64,000 bases of DNA from Vanilla planifolia (Eukaryota; Streptophyta; Magnoliopsida; Asparagales; Orchidaceae): contig CM043868.1 of assembly GCA_023846275.1 (NCBI GenBank), positions 17,703,755 through 17,767,754 on the forward strand, in the 5' to 3' direction. The translations under genes were made by a program, and so were the position numbers. Numbering within the stretch: position 1 is the first letter of the stretch; every line of letters starts with the position of its first letter. Positions 13,468 to 25,080 of this stretch are shown one piece after another. The notes beneath the pieces are model-generated. The model did no database searches, was not told where the DNA came from, and saw only the letters and a list, made by a program, of their open reading frames with translations.

Positions 13468-13599
13468 TATACAACTCTACATATATAATTGTATGGATGT
13501 TACAATATAATAAACTAGAATATATGATAAGATAAAAAAAATAACAAAATTAAAAAAAAAGAAAATAAAAAAAGAGATTAATATAGCGAGCATGACCTT

Positions 13600-14010
13600 A
13601 TCGGATAATGACCTGATTAATGTGATATACATTACCCCTAGTATCGTGTTGCTCAATGATGAGGTCATGAGCCCTTAACTTAATGATGATTATGAGATAC
13701 TTCACCCCTAATGTCATGGGTATCAAAGATGAAACTCCGACATTTCAAGTGTTCCGTACCCCATCAGCATAAGATATTTGCATCAAAGGGTGAGACTTGG
13801 TGATGATGAGATGCTTCATTGCCAAGTATTGTTGGTACTCAAAGATGGGATTTTAACATTCGGAGTGTCTCGTATTTTGTCAGCATGTTGGCATTACAGG
13901 ACAAGATTTACTCATGAAAAGATACTTCACTTTCTAGTGTCATGATACTTAGAGATGGGATCATGGCATTTCAGAGCACCGAGGCTTGTGGTAATGAGAT
14001 ATGCTATGAA
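13600..14010. repeat. diverged minisatellite, unit about 111-114 bp
   Basis: The phrase TGAGATACTTCAC with variants recurs at about 13621, 13693, 13807, 13918 and 13995. Each is followed by a block resembling AGTGTCATGG-TATC-AAGATGGGA and then by a CATTTC-GAGTGT-CGTA block. Full spacing is 114 and 111 bp. The outer intervals of 72 and 77 bp are shortened units. The copies differ considerably. Such short tandem arrays are common in LTRs and untranslated parts of plant retrotransposons, but no element boundaries were recognised here. Confidence 0.8.
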
Positions 14011-14019
14011 ATCCTCAAA

Positions 14020-15300
14020 TGTTGGGATAAAGGTTATGAAAAAGTTTTGGCCCAAAAGAAGAAAAAACATAATAAAAAAGAAAAATGAAGAAAAAAATAA
14101 ATGTAAAAGAAATGAAAAAAATAAAACAAAAGGTATTATATACATATGATGAGTTGATATATATATATATATATATATATAACCATATAACATTATTATA
14201 ATATTTTTATACATATTGTCATTATCTTTTTATTTACTATTTTATTTTATTATTCAATTACTTTAAATGCACTTTATACTATTTTACTATATATAATTAA
14301 AAGTTTATTTATTGAGTATATTATACTCGTTTCCTACTTACATTACAAGACATGTTGACATTTACCAAATTGAAGATTTTTAAATGATATTCCATGGCCT
14401 AGAAGCTGAGAGACTGATATATTAGATACACATTAGGGATGTATTTCTATAGGTATAATTATATTTTATTTCAAGTTTTTTGTATTAATATCAATTTTAG
14501 ACGTCTATATTGTATAAAAACTGTTGACTTTTATGCATTGATATTTATGTTACAATGTTTAAATTATTATAGATTTTTATGTTATCTTGCTTATTTAAAT
14601 AACATGTGTCCTCCTTTATACTATGAGCTTTGTTTAACCTCATAGATTTGTATTATTGACGTTTTTATCAGGTTGTGTGGATTGATGTTAGGCGGGACGT
14701 GACAATAAGCCACCACTGGATGTCGTAAAATCAATCCCATAATAAGCTTTGAGTTAAAAGGTATGATCACAAAGAAAAATTCTGTTCTCCTTTTTCTCCA
14801 TAACACCCTTTCCATTTTTGTTTCATTTTTTATTTCATTTACCATGCAATTCTTATGATTCATACTTTTTTATGTCATATCATACAAGATAAAGCATCAT
14901 AATGCATGCAAATCAAATTTCATACTTTATTTGGCCAATAAAATATATCATATAAGTAAAATTTTAATGTTAACCATCATACCTCAACCAAGTAAAGAAT
15001 TATTTAATATAAAGCTTAACACAACATCTAATACAATTCCATATTAAATTAAAATTCATCCATCCAAAGATAGCCATGATCATAAATTCCCTTATTTAAC
15101 CTCTTTAGAATTATTTCACAACAAAACGTACACAAGCTAGTTCATTTGGTCAATTTCCTCCTTGTCGTCCTCCTTTTCTTCTTCTTCTCTTTTCCTTGGT
15201 TTATCACGTCTATTTTTAGCCAAAATCTTCTTTATCTTCTCTCCTTATTCTTTTTTATCTTCCTACCCCACCCCAAGCAATACTCGATGTGTTGAGGTCA
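14020..15300. other. AT-rich intergenic or LTR-like DNA
   Basis: Includes a TA run at 14157-14180. The stretch 14640-14720 has the look of a retrotransposon LTR (moderate G/C and a GGCGGGACGTGACA phrase), but no paired end was found. No gene is supported. Confidence 0.4.
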
Positions 15301-15305
15301 ATGGA

Positions 15306-16570
15306 ATTAAGTGAGTGGTGTCGACACCACCTTTGTGGTTAAGAGTCCTACCCTCCGTCTCCTGCAACAATCAGCTGCTTTCATCAATCTGCTACCAGCA
15401 GCTTTCTTCCCTTCTGGCAACTTAGTCAACTCATCTGTTAAATTCGTCTCAATTGAAGCAGCCTCATCTTGCATAGATAATTCACAATTGAAAAAATCTT
15501 CACATTATTGTTAGTATGCCCAAAACAAATAACATGGTCCTCTAACATTAGCTAAAAAGCAATAATGAAGAGGAGAATGCTTATATACCAACTTGAGAGA
15601 GATGATCTCAATTTTTTATCAATTGATATTATCGCATATGAGCTCATCTTGTTGATGTTATTGCATATGAGTTCAACTCAATGTGATAGTTCATCATTTG
15701 TAGCGTAGGAAATAAAGTTGAATACAAACAACCTACCACTAATTTTCTAAACATTGTTAATATGATGCACTCAAGTTGACAATTCACAACTCAATCAAAC
15801 TATCAACATTTTGGAACATTACATCCTTTAAGCAATCGATTGTTGAATTAATCAACTTGACATTCTATTGCATTTGAAGCATATCCTTCTTTCAGTCTTT
15901 AATATCTCATTTGAAGTGACCTTACTTATCACAATTCCAACAATGAGCTTATGTTACACTTGCAACTTGCTCCAACCTTTCAACTTTGTCCTGTCATCTT
16001 AAGTAAAGCCTTTTTGATGACTACAACCTTTGCCCTTATTGCTAATGGCACCCAAAGATTCTCCCAAATCTTTTCTATGGATATCCTTGCTCAAAGTCAA
16101 ATGTTGAACCACCTATAGTTTCAAATTTGTGCCTTGATGCATTCCTTACTATAAAAATAGACACCCTCCAGCTCTCAGGCAACGAGCAAAGAAGAATAAG
16201 ATTATTTATCTCATCATCAAAATCAATGCATGATTCAACCAAACTATGACCACAATGAACTCGAACCATAATTAGTGTGCCTTTAACCCTCTTCGGATTG
16301 AACAATCATCACATCAAAGACACCTTGTTTGATGTGACTGACTGATATCACTGTGGTTACAATTCAAAGTAAGGACAGCCAAACCACCCAAACACATACC
16401 AATCAAGTAAATCCCACCATTATTACTTAATAGACAAATAGCTCACTGTCCAAACAGCAGTTTATACAGGGTCTTCTAATAGAGGAGATCCTTACTATGC
16501 ATCTTTCAAATATTAAAATCTTTCCCACCATCAAATATCTTGAATTTGTTGTCCAGCTTTTTCTTCTTCA
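15306..16570 (-). mobile_element. internally deleted Copia element (gag plus start of RT)
   Basis: Read on the minus strand from 16570 downwards. First comes an FDGGKDFNI-(W)-KM-like start typical of Copia gag. Next, at about 16240-16100, is the acidic-turn/leucine block DDEINNLILLCSLPESW of the UBN2 domain. At about 15910-15965 is a degenerate CCHC zinc knuckle (CWNCDK-x-GH). At 15480-15310 the frame reads xMQDE...ELTKLPEGKKA, which matches the entry to Copia reverse transcriptase. Protease, integrase and the catalytic RT parts are missing between and after these pieces, so the element has been cut down and carries several stops. Confidence 0.75.
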
Positions 16571-16574
16571 CATA

Positions 16575-16880
16575 TGCATCTTTCAACAGTGAACTCAATC
16601 AAAATTCATCCCTCATAGGCACGTAAAAGAAACGAGATATTTTATTGTAAAGGTAACTTCAAGTCAAAGCCATCCTTATAAAGAAAAACGACAACCCATA
16701 CATCAGCTGGGGCCTGGAAAACCTCGCGTATGAAATCTGATCCCGTTTTTGGCATCACTGAACCGAACCGGGCCACCCTAACCGCTACCTGCATCTCCTT
16801 CCATCTCCGCTTCCTTTTCCATCAATTACATAAACAACGGAATGACATTCAAAAGACCTCTCCCAAAAAACAGAAAAAGA
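16575..16880. other. non-coding, probable former intron of the phosducin-like gene
   Basis: Higher G/C than average and directly downstream (minus strand) of the first exon of the phosducin-like pseudogene. No domain could be read in any frame. Its composition suggests it belonged to the gene rather than to the neighbouring Copia element. Confidence 0.35.
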
Positions 16881-16884
16881 CGCA

Positions 16885-17121
16885 CCAGTAATCTTCGAGG
16901 AAGCGGTCATCTTCAAGATCAGGATCGTTCTGAAGGTCTTCGAGCTCCTCGGTGGTGCATTCGTCTATGAGTTCTATGAATTTGCGCCAGAGGTCGGAAT
17001 CTTAAAATGGAGTGAAGGGCAGCGGCTCGAAGGGATCGGGCCTCGGAGGAAGGTTGCTGAGCCGTCGCTGGATATCGTATTACTCCATGCTCGCGTCATC
17101 CACATCCTTGTACATGTACAT
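16885..17121 (-). pseudogene. first exon of a phosducin-like (vIAF/PDCL3-type) gene, two stops
   Basis: On the minus strand a start codon at 17119-17121 opens a frame reading MYMYKDVDDASME, stop, YDIQRRLSNLPPRPDPF, then EPLPFTPF, stop, and later CTTEELEDLQ..DLEDDRFLEDYW. This matches the N-terminus of plant phosducin-like proteins as I know them (YKDVxGxSTQWDDIQRxLGNLPPKP...EELEDLEDDLDDDRFLEEYR), a helical region before the thioredoxin fold. The two in-frame TAA codons lie at 17080-17082 and 17002-17004. Both fall in the family's own frame, so they are point lesions rather than frameshifts. The first stands where the family has Gln or Trp. The last exon of such a protein lies on the same strand at 6063-6168. 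Exon 1 would end near 16885, just where Copia DNA begins downstream. Non-functional as it stands. Confidence 0.75.
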
Positions 17122-17284
17122 CCATGGTACTTCTCCCTCTCCTCCGCTCTCGCCACACCCTATTTTCTCTCCATTTCTAGTAGATGCTTTTCTGTTTCTT
17201 GGCAACGCGATACCAGAACATCAGGCCGATCAAGCTCAAAGATCTTTTACCGCAGATTCGCCACCTGATGGCTCGGCTTAGTTT

Positions 17285-18590
17285 TTTTATTCGCAATTCT
17301 ATCTTTGTTTTGTTTGATTGTAGCTTCCTAAAAATATTGTATTTTCAACCTTAAAGATATAAAAAATTATGAGAATATTTTTTTAAAAAACACATTTCAA
17401 AAATATTTTTTATAAAAATTAAATTACAAAAGTATTTGCCTTGCACATGCATCGTTACCACAGCAAATTATGTTAAAATTATGTTAACGATGCTTTTGAA
17501 TAATAGCTTTAATAAGAAAATCAACAAATTTCAGAAAAAATTAATGATTTACATCAATGTACAATAAGTGAAATTTTAATAAATAATATTATCTAAAAAA
17601 ATTTAATAAATTATGCATAAATAATTAATAGGACTCTTTTTTTTTGTTTTTTTATAAATTTGTCATGAAAGTTTGTTTAAAATGCGAGTAATTTGAAAAT
17701 AATTGCTTATAGTATTTTTTTTTTATAAATGTTGAGTTAGCTAAACCTAGTATGTTTTCTTTTGAAAATATTGATATATAATACGTATCTTCAATAATAA
17801 AATAAATTTTTCTGTTGAATATGATATTTATTTTCTTCCATTCCTCCATCATGAGATGTCGAAATAAAAAAGCACTATTTTATGCATGGATGGTTTATTT
17901 TGAAACTAATTACTCTCATAGTCATACAAAATAATTTGTGATATATGGTTCTTATAGCATCAATACAACCTACAAGCATATGCACCAAATCTAAAAGTCT
18001 AATAGTTGCATCATGTAACTTGATCTAAAGACTCAATCTACTAATCTTGGTGCAATGTGCAACAAATGTTAGGCACAATTTGGGTAACCTCTCTTTTATG
18101 TCAACTATGAACAAAAAAAATTATCAGAAAAACTCTAAATATTTAATGTGTCAATAAACAAGACTTAAGAAGGGTGTGGAAGCTACAAATCTTGATGCAA
18201 TAGAGCAAACAATGATATGATGTGAATACTCTAGCTCAAGAAAGACAAAGGAGACGCATCATTTGACCTATTCCATGTCATAACAAACTCCAATGCCTCT
18301 TGTTTATCATTGTAGACAAGTGCCAAAGTATGCATGAGTTGATGATACTTGTCCCAAATGCATTGATAAGTGATGTTCTCTATATACCAATCATAGCAAA
18401 TGTGACATCTTGCATCACTATTCTTGAAAAGTCATGCTCCACAAGATTTAGCATCAAATACTACTAAGACTTGAACTATCACATTTTATGCTTGGGAACA
18501 TATTACTCATGTCCTTAAGAGATGTTTGTGCTCTAACAAATTAATAAATGAAGTACTATGAGTTTCTTGTTCGCATGACTTGACCTTGTT
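17285..18590. other. AT-rich intergenic DNA
   Basis: No gene is supported. Minus-strand frames around 18190-18330 are open for short stretches (for example near ALVYNDKQEALEFV), but I could not tie them to a known family. Confidence 0.5.
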
Positions 18591-18595
18591 GTAAC

Positions 18596-19045
18596 ATCCA
18601 AATTTTTTCAATATAGATGAGTCACTTTTTGTAGTTTCTAAAAACTTTTGAAACAACATAGAAAGAGATAGCATTAAAAATTTAATTTTAATAGATTAAA
18701 AGTAGATAATCTCATATTTTAATAATTAAAATTCATGTTACAATCAAATCCCATTTTGACAACATTTAGTCCCATAAATCCATGCATGTCTAAAAACCTC
18801 TAATATAGTTATATGATTTAGGCATATATCCCTAGATATAAATAGAGATTTGGCTAAATTTATTAGAAATTTTTCATTTTTCAATCAACCAAAATCTATC
18901 TAAAATAGGTTGAAAAAGGTTCATAATACAATATTTGGTTTGTTATAAGTTGAACTCATCTCAATCAATATTGAAAACTTTTGATACTTCAACAAGCTAA
19001 TCCAACCCTCTTGAGGTATTCATGATACATACCTTTTCATCTTAA
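18596..19045. other. possible LTR fragment next to the Copia element
   Basis: Begins TGTAACATCC, a start often seen in plant LTRs, and runs through AT-rich DNA towards the 3' end of the minus-strand Copia element. It does not resemble the putative 5' LTR near 27669-28050, and no matching terminus or target-site duplication was found. The LTR reading is a guess. Confidence 0.25.
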
Positions 19046-19049
19046 TGTT

Positions 19050-20494
19050 CAAAACAATACCCTTGACAAGTTATAGTTCTCTAATGGGTTAAGTCTTCAG
19101 AGAATTCCAAGTGATAGAATTAAGTAATAATCCTTCTAGAATTAAACTAACTTTCCAATGTTGTTCATTTAGTTCATCTATAAATCGACTTACTAATCTA
19201 ACTTCATAAGAAATGTCTAGTCTTATGCAAGTCAAATACCATAAATGTCTTTTCAAACTTTTATAAGAATGAGATTTACTACATTGCCTTCTTCATACTA
19301 TGATAATTTTACTTCACAATCAATTAGTGTATTGACTAGATTTCTATCTTTTATCTTAAATCTCTTAAGAATCTCTTTTATGAAATACTTTTGTGTGATA
19401 AATATGTCTTCTTCAAGTTGTTTAACTTCTAATCTAAGAAAATAAGATATTATACCCATTTTTGTCTTCTCAAACTTTTTTGTCATAACTTCTTTTAATT
19501 CGTCATTTAATTTTGAAGAATTACCTATAAAAATAAGATTATCCACATATAAAGAAATAAATAATATTTATCCTTTATTTTATTTCATATATAGAGTATG
19601 TTCATATGGACATTGAATAAATTTATTGTCTTTAAAATACGAGTCAATTCTTGAGTTCTGAACTCTTGGTGCTTATTTTATGCCATAGAGTGCATTTTTA
19701 ATTTCAAAACTTTTTCTTCTTGACCCTTTTTCATATAGCCAATAGGTTATTCATATAAACTTTTTCATCTAAATAGAAATTTAGAAAAGTTGATTTCACA
19801 TCAAGTTGAAAACTTGTCATTTATTTTGAGTTGTTATTGTAAGCATCAATTAAATAATTTCTATATAAGCAATAGGAGTAAAACTTCATTGTAATCAATC
19901 CCAAATTTTTTAGTATAATCTTTTATTACAAGTCTTGCCTTGTTATTTTTAACCTCTTTTTGTGTATTTTTCTTTATTTTATAAACTTATTTTATACCAG
20001 TGGGTTTATATCCCTTTAGTAAATTAGTAAGCTCTCATGTTTTATTCCTTTCAATAGAAATTATCTCTTCTTTCATAGCCTTCTTTTATTTCTCATTTTT
20101 TATTACATCATTAAAAGTAATAATTTCTTTATTAGTAAAAAGATAAATAAGATTGCAAAGACTCGCTATCTTATATAGATAATGAATGCTTCTAGTCCAT
20201 TATATTGTAGGACCTTCATTTGATGATGATGATGATGATGTAAGAGATGATAGTGGAGTAACTTCTCTACTTTTCTCAATAATTTGCTCTTTTTCTTGTA
20301 TCCTTATTGAGTTTCTTTTCCAATCCACATGTCATCTTCATCAAATTATACATCCCAACTTACAATAACTTTCTTCTCATTTGATTTATAAAGTTTATAA
20401 ACTTTAGATCTTACATCATAGACAATGAAAATGCATGGAATGCTTTTCTTGTCCAATTTAATCCTTTTTTATTGGGTACATGTGCATAAGTCAT
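19050..20494 (-). mobile_element. Copia element, 3' part: integrase end, reverse transcriptase
   Basis: Downstream part of a long minus-strand Ty1/Copia element. From 20494 down, the integrase C-terminal end reads KxSIPCIFxVYDxxSKxYKLY then VIxSWDVxFDED. Reverse transcriptase follows: a KAIGxKWVYK-equivalent near 19990, xKARLVIKDY at about 19930, LKNALYGIKQAPR near 19680 and YVDNLIFIGN at about 19535. The last replaces the usual catalytic YVDD with YVDN. Then comes the segment 19546-19298 (EVKQLEEDIFITQKYF...KRFKI) typical of Copia RT. Similarity fades below 19150 and no RNase H is clear. Frames are shifted or stopped in several places. The same polyprotein continues upstream at 23511, beyond an inserted solo LTR. 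Confidence 0.88.
20490..20494. repeat. target-site duplication, left copy
   Basis: GTCAT immediately before the TGTTA start of the solo LTR. The same five bases follow its TAACA end at 23511-23515. A 5-bp duplication is the normal footprint of LTR-retrotransposon integration. Confidence 0.9.
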
Positions 20495-20870
20495 TGTTAT
20501 ACCCGATAAAATAGTATATGTTTAATTTTCAATAATTCAATTATGGCTTGGATGATTTCAGATCGACAGTAGGATGAGCCAGGAGATCAATTGGAGGCTA
20601 TTGGAATTTCTGAAATTTTCTGGGGATTTTTCGGAGCACCGAGGTAATTTTTAAGTAATTTTCCCTGTTTATTTGGATTTATTGGATTTTTGGAAATTCG
20701 AAAATCAATTATGATAGGTTATTTTAAAACCAGAAATTTATTTTTATCGCGCGTGAACCGGACCGGAACGGTTCAGCGGAGACGGAGGCGGTTCGCCGAG
20801 TTAGTTTGCGCATGCGTTCTGATAAGCGGATCGGACGGTCGTGATCGACGGTTGGGATTGAACCGGCTGA

Positions 20871-20950
20871 TCGGGTGCTTACCGTGTCGATAGCGTGTCG
20901 ACAGCGCGTATCGGGTGCTTACCGTGTCGAAAGCGTGTCAACGGTGCGTA
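20871..20950. repeat. two-copy 40-bp tandem repeat inside the solo LTR
   Basis: Units at 20871-20910 and 20911-20950 both start TCGGGTGCTTACCGTGTCGA. A third partial unit with CACCGTGTCGG follows at about 20958. It lies just upstream of the TATA box and may be an LTR enhancer-type array, which is an inference from position only. Confidence 0.85.
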
Positions 20951-20977
20951 GTGGATTTTCACCGTGTCGGCCAGAAA

Positions 20978-20984
20978 TATAAAA
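20978..20984 (+). promoter_or_regulatory. TATA box of the solo LTR
   Basis: TATAAAA about 484 bp into the LTR, followed by a G/C-rich stretch that could hold the transcription start. If the LTR reads on the plus strand this would be its own promoter, facing away from the host Copia coding strand. Confidence 0.5.
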
Positions 20985-23510
20985 CCCTCGCGAAACGATT
21001 AGGGTTCGTTCGACCGACCGATAGAGAGATTTTTCCGGCGTACGGCGCGTGATTCCGGCGGCCTGGCAAGGGGCTTTTTGTGCCTGGAGATTCACGGGAA
21101 CGCGAAGAGTCGATTGATACCGGATTCGTTCGGTGAGGAGCTGCGGACGAAGTTCACCGTCGCCGGCGTCGTTGAGGTAGGAAATTCAGTTTAAATTTCG
21201 TTAATTAGCGAATTAAAAATATGAATTACTTTGCAATTAACTACCAGAGCATGTGAATTGTGTTTTTTTTTTTTGAAAGTGATTAATGCAAATTATTGAT
21301 TTAGCATTTTAGGGTTTTCGGAAAAAAATTATACCCGTCAAATTGGAAATTTTACCGAGCAATTGATGATTCTATTATGGACTTTAATCATGTTAAGATT
21401 GTATCAAATACTGAAAATTGTTTAATTTCGTACATTGTTTGTTTAATTTCATAAATTGTTAAATGAGGATCGGATGAAAACTTCGGCGGGAAATTTGATT
21501 GAATCTTAGAAATTAGTGGCATTATTGACAAATTAGGATAGTATGAACATCGGATTTTGCTTCTCCTTGATCTCGGTCGCCGGAAATCGACGGGGAAAAC
21601 GGAATTTCCCGGAGGAATCGTCGGCTAGGGTTTCACAGGCGCCGGGCGGAGGAAGGAGATGGATTAGACTAATTTCAGCTTAGTTAATTAAATAATTGTA
21701 ATTAATTAATAATTAATAATAATTAAATACTAAACGTCGGCTGGAAAATTTGATTTAAAGGTTCGACCGGTGAGTTCGCGGTTCAGCGCGGGTTTTCCGA
21801 ACCGGCAGCGAAACCCGGTTCAGCGGAACGCGGGCGCGGACGAACGGCGGAGGAAAAAAAAAAAAAAAAAAAACTTAATTCGGAAATTAATCCGAATTTT
21901 TCGGAAAATATGTGAAATTTAAATTTTCGGAAATTTATTTCAAATTTTCGGAAAATGGATAAAGGGCAGAAATTGAAGTTGAAATTTAAAATTTCCTGAA
22001 ACGAGAAAAAGGTGATTTAGGGAAATCACATAGACAAGTTGAAAGTTACTGTTGGAAATTATCCATAAATTTAGTGCAGCTGGATCAGTTGGAAGGAAGT
22101 GTGACACTTGGGTAAGTGTTACCAGAATAGTCAGAATTTCGATACAGTTTGTATTACTTGGATGGCATTGACATGGATTGAGTCAGTTTACTCGGTGTTG
22201 GTATATTTCATGGATTGGCATACTGGACCGGACTACTATAGACCCTATATGATGTTTTAGGGTAGTTGTGGTAGGTAACTGTGCGGTTCAGACTTAACTT
22301 TCACAGTATACATGTGGACTGGTATGCGCCTTGTTGTATCTGGACACATGTTGCCGAATCTTGGAGTTAAAGCTTGGCAATGACTGTAGGGGCGTGGCTT
22401 CTATGGAAATTGTTGGGAGAGGACTTCTTGGGACGGTGGCTGAGTCGACCTCTTCTGGTCCACGAGTGTAGGCCTGCGCGCCTGAGAGTGGCAGTGGCAG
22501 GGGTGACTCGCCGTGGCTAGCCAGGGTGTCTCACGTTGGCTAGAGATCTATGTGACGGGTTTGTCTATAGTCTCTAGAAGATTGATTGATGAGAGACGCT
22601 GCGGTGTCGGGTGCTAGGCGCCATGCGTGCGCAGAGATGGGCGTGTCCCGCTGGCATGCTACCTGGGAGCACAGAGGAGAGCTACTCTGTTGTGACTGGG
22701 GGTGACTGTGATTGGTCGGAGTCTGGAACTGAGAGTGCCTATCCACCATACATTGTTATGCTGTATTCCTATATTTTTGCTATTATCCTTCTCTTGCATG
22801 TGAGTTTTACTAGCTGTCTTTCCTACTGGGCGTAGCTCATTCCTGTGTTACATATTTCAGTGGCTCGGCAGACTTGACGCTACCTGATTAGGTGGGATCG
22901 TGGTCAGCAGGCTTATGGAGGATATCTGATTTGTGATTGTCTGAGATATTCTGGTTAGTTGATTGTTGTTGTTGGATGTATTTAATGAGATTATTATTCT
23001 CATATGTCATGTAATATGTGAGGGTAATTCTGACTTATGTTTCTGTTGGATGATATTGTACTTATTGGACTTGGATCTTATTCTTGTGATGTAGTTCCTT
23101 TCATTGTTTACTTTATTGTCTTGGTGGTATGGTGTGTGGAGTGCCATATTTTATCTGTGGATGTTATGTATTTTATTTTTGATGGTGAGGTCATTACATG
23201 ACTATGGAACTTAACATTGGGGGTTCAGACTTCTATTAGACCGGTTCTCCTATCGGTATGGGTTAGGAGTATTGGGTCTAGTAGGAGTAACATTGCGCGA
23301 GTCCATCTGTTAATTCAGGAGTCATGAACCTGATTTGACGGTGTACCCGGGAGATGGGATCCACATTGTTAAGGAAAGTAGGTGTGTAATGATGTGTTAT
23401 ATCCTATGTTTTTCGTAGGCTACTCAGGTTGGTATGGGACGATCTGAGCTGTCTATATGCAAAAAAAAATATATGCCAAAAATCAGCCTAGGAAAATATG
23501 GGGTGTAACA

Positions 23511-23515
23511 GTCAT
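23511..23515. repeat. target-site duplication, right copy
   Basis: GTCAT directly after the TAACA end of the solo LTR, identical to 20490-20494. Confidence 0.9.
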
Positions 23516-25080
23516 GCATCCAAAAATTTTGAAGAATGATACAATTGACATGAATAACCTCCATGCTTTTTATGGGGTTAATCTTTTCAACTTCTTTGTT
23601 GGACATCTATTCAACAAATAAACTACAAAATTGATAACCTCCACCCAAAATTCTTTAGATATTTTCTTAGTTTTTAGCATGCTTTGAATCATTTCAAAAA
23701 TGGTTCAATTCTTTCTCTCTACTATACTATTTTGTTAAGATAAATATGGTGTGGTTAATGTCCTTCATGTCATGAGCTTTATAATATTCTTCAAACTCCT
23801 TAGATGTGAATTCACCTTCTCAATCTGATATCATCACTTTAATCTCATAGCCTTTTTGGTTTTCTACAAAGACTTTGAACTCTTTGAATTTTTGGAATGT
23901 TTCTGGCTTTTTTTAAAGAAATAACCCTATGAATTATGCTAAAGTTATCAATAAATATTAAAAAATAACGATAATATCTAAATGAAATTGGAGTAATTTG
24001 TCCACATATGTCAGTATAAATAAGTTGAAGAGGCTTGTGTGTTTTATTCAAAGACTTTTTTAGAAAACTTTTCATTGCATGCTTTCCAAGTATGTATCCT
24101 TCACATAATTTATTTAGTATATTGATGCATGACATCTCATTTACCATTTTCTTACTTGATAGAAGTTTAATAGAACCAAAATTAACATGCCCAAATCTCA
24201 AGTGTCATAGCCAAGAACTGTCATTTATACAAGCACTTAAATATTTCGTAACATGTATAATATTAAGAATAAATATGTCAATTTTGTTCCATAAGAATAT
24301 GAGCAATAAGTTTATTTTTCTTTCTTAAATTAATATGTTTCTCATATGTATAAAAAATCTTTTTCCAATAATTGTTAAAGACTAAAAATATTTACTTTCA
24401 TCTTTGAAACATAATAAACATTAGAGATCAATTGTTGAGTATCATGTTTAAGTTGAATAAGAATCTTATTGATACATTTTACTTGCACTTTGGAAGCATG
24501 TCCAAATAAGAAATGGCCATCCACTGATTCATTTAGCTTCATAAAGATTATTTTATTCATACACATGATTGCTTGCTTTAGGGTTCAAGTATCATAAATT
24601 TTGATTTATAGATTTTCTTTCATTTCTTGCTAGCAAAAGTATTTCCTCTTCAATTTTTTTTTAATATAATTAACTTTCACATGTACTTGATTAAAAAGAT
24701 TTGACAAACATTCTCAATAATAATGGCCATATTTATTAAATTATAACATTAAATGATGTTTTTATCATACATTTTCTGTATTTCTCTTTAACTTTTTTCA
24801 CCTTTATACTGGTTGATTTCTTCATAGTAATTATAATTACCATGACTTGCCCATGACTATGTATTCCATGACCTTGAACATTACCTCGACCGCGGCTACG
24901 GGCACGACCATGGAATGCTACCTTGATTATTTTGTTCTTCTTTGTTTCTTTCATTGTAATGCTACTTAAAAGGATATGTTTCAATGGTTGTTTGCTTCTC
25001 CTTTGAATATGATGCTCATGGTCTTGAAGTGAACCCATAAGTTCTTCAATCTTCATAGTGTCTAAGTCTTTATACTCTTT
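23511..25080 (-). mobile_element. Copia element, middle part: gag end, protease, integrase
   Basis: Continuation of the element at 19050-20494, read downwards from 25080. The gag C-terminal part (25080-24740) begins with KEYKDLDTMKIEELMGSLQ, followed by a basic Arg/Gly-rich stretch and a decayed zinc knuckle. The region after the protease active site (24566-24375) reads LNESVDGHFLFGH, then VYYVSKMKVNIFSL. The pre-integrase and integrase N-terminus (24201-23845) read MRFGHVNFGSIKLL, then PLQLIYTDICGQITP. The integrase core and end continue to 23516, where the frame meets the solo LTR. It resumes at 20494 in the same motif. Several stops and frameshifts make it inactive. Confidence 0.9.

Larger units (their letters stand above)
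11465..13590. other. intergenic DNA, no gene recognised
   Basis: Contains an (AAT)n run near 11990-12010. The phrase TTTTCAAAGGCCATTTGG occurs twice in the same orientation (near 11938 and 12080). From 12430 to 13100 short phrases such as ATACGAT and GATCATAC recur. No protein, RNA gene or terminal repeat was identified. A TA array lies at 13428-13465. Confidence 0.5.
20495..23510. mobile_element. solo LTR, 3,016 bp, inserted into the Copia element (probable Gypsy)
   Basis: The ends are TGTTATACCC... and ...GGGTGTAACA, an imperfect terminal inverted repeat of the TG...CA kind, flanked by GTCAT on both sides. No gag, pol or primer-binding site lies inside, and base composition (G/C-rich 20.7-21.2 kb and 21.5-23.4 kb) contrasts with the Copia DNA around it. 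This fits one LTR left after recombination between the two LTRs of a full element. The long LTR and TGTTAxACCC start suggest a Gypsy element of the Tekay/Del kind, but no coding domain confirms this. It contains a 40-bp tandem repeat, a TATA box and a 19-base A tract near 21855. Its open frames (for example 22611-22835) do not resemble proteins. Confidence 0.85.

Noticed and set aside
16974-17281. Two overlapping open frames near 17 kb (plus 17012-17281, minus 16974-17156)
   Set aside because: Both are in the wrong frame. The informative frame is the minus-strand phosducin-like exon, which is broken by stops.
20495-23510. G/C-rich block read as a host gene with promoter
   Set aside because: TG...CA ends, flanking GTCAT duplication and lack of any protein similarity show an LTR. 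The TATA box belongs to it.
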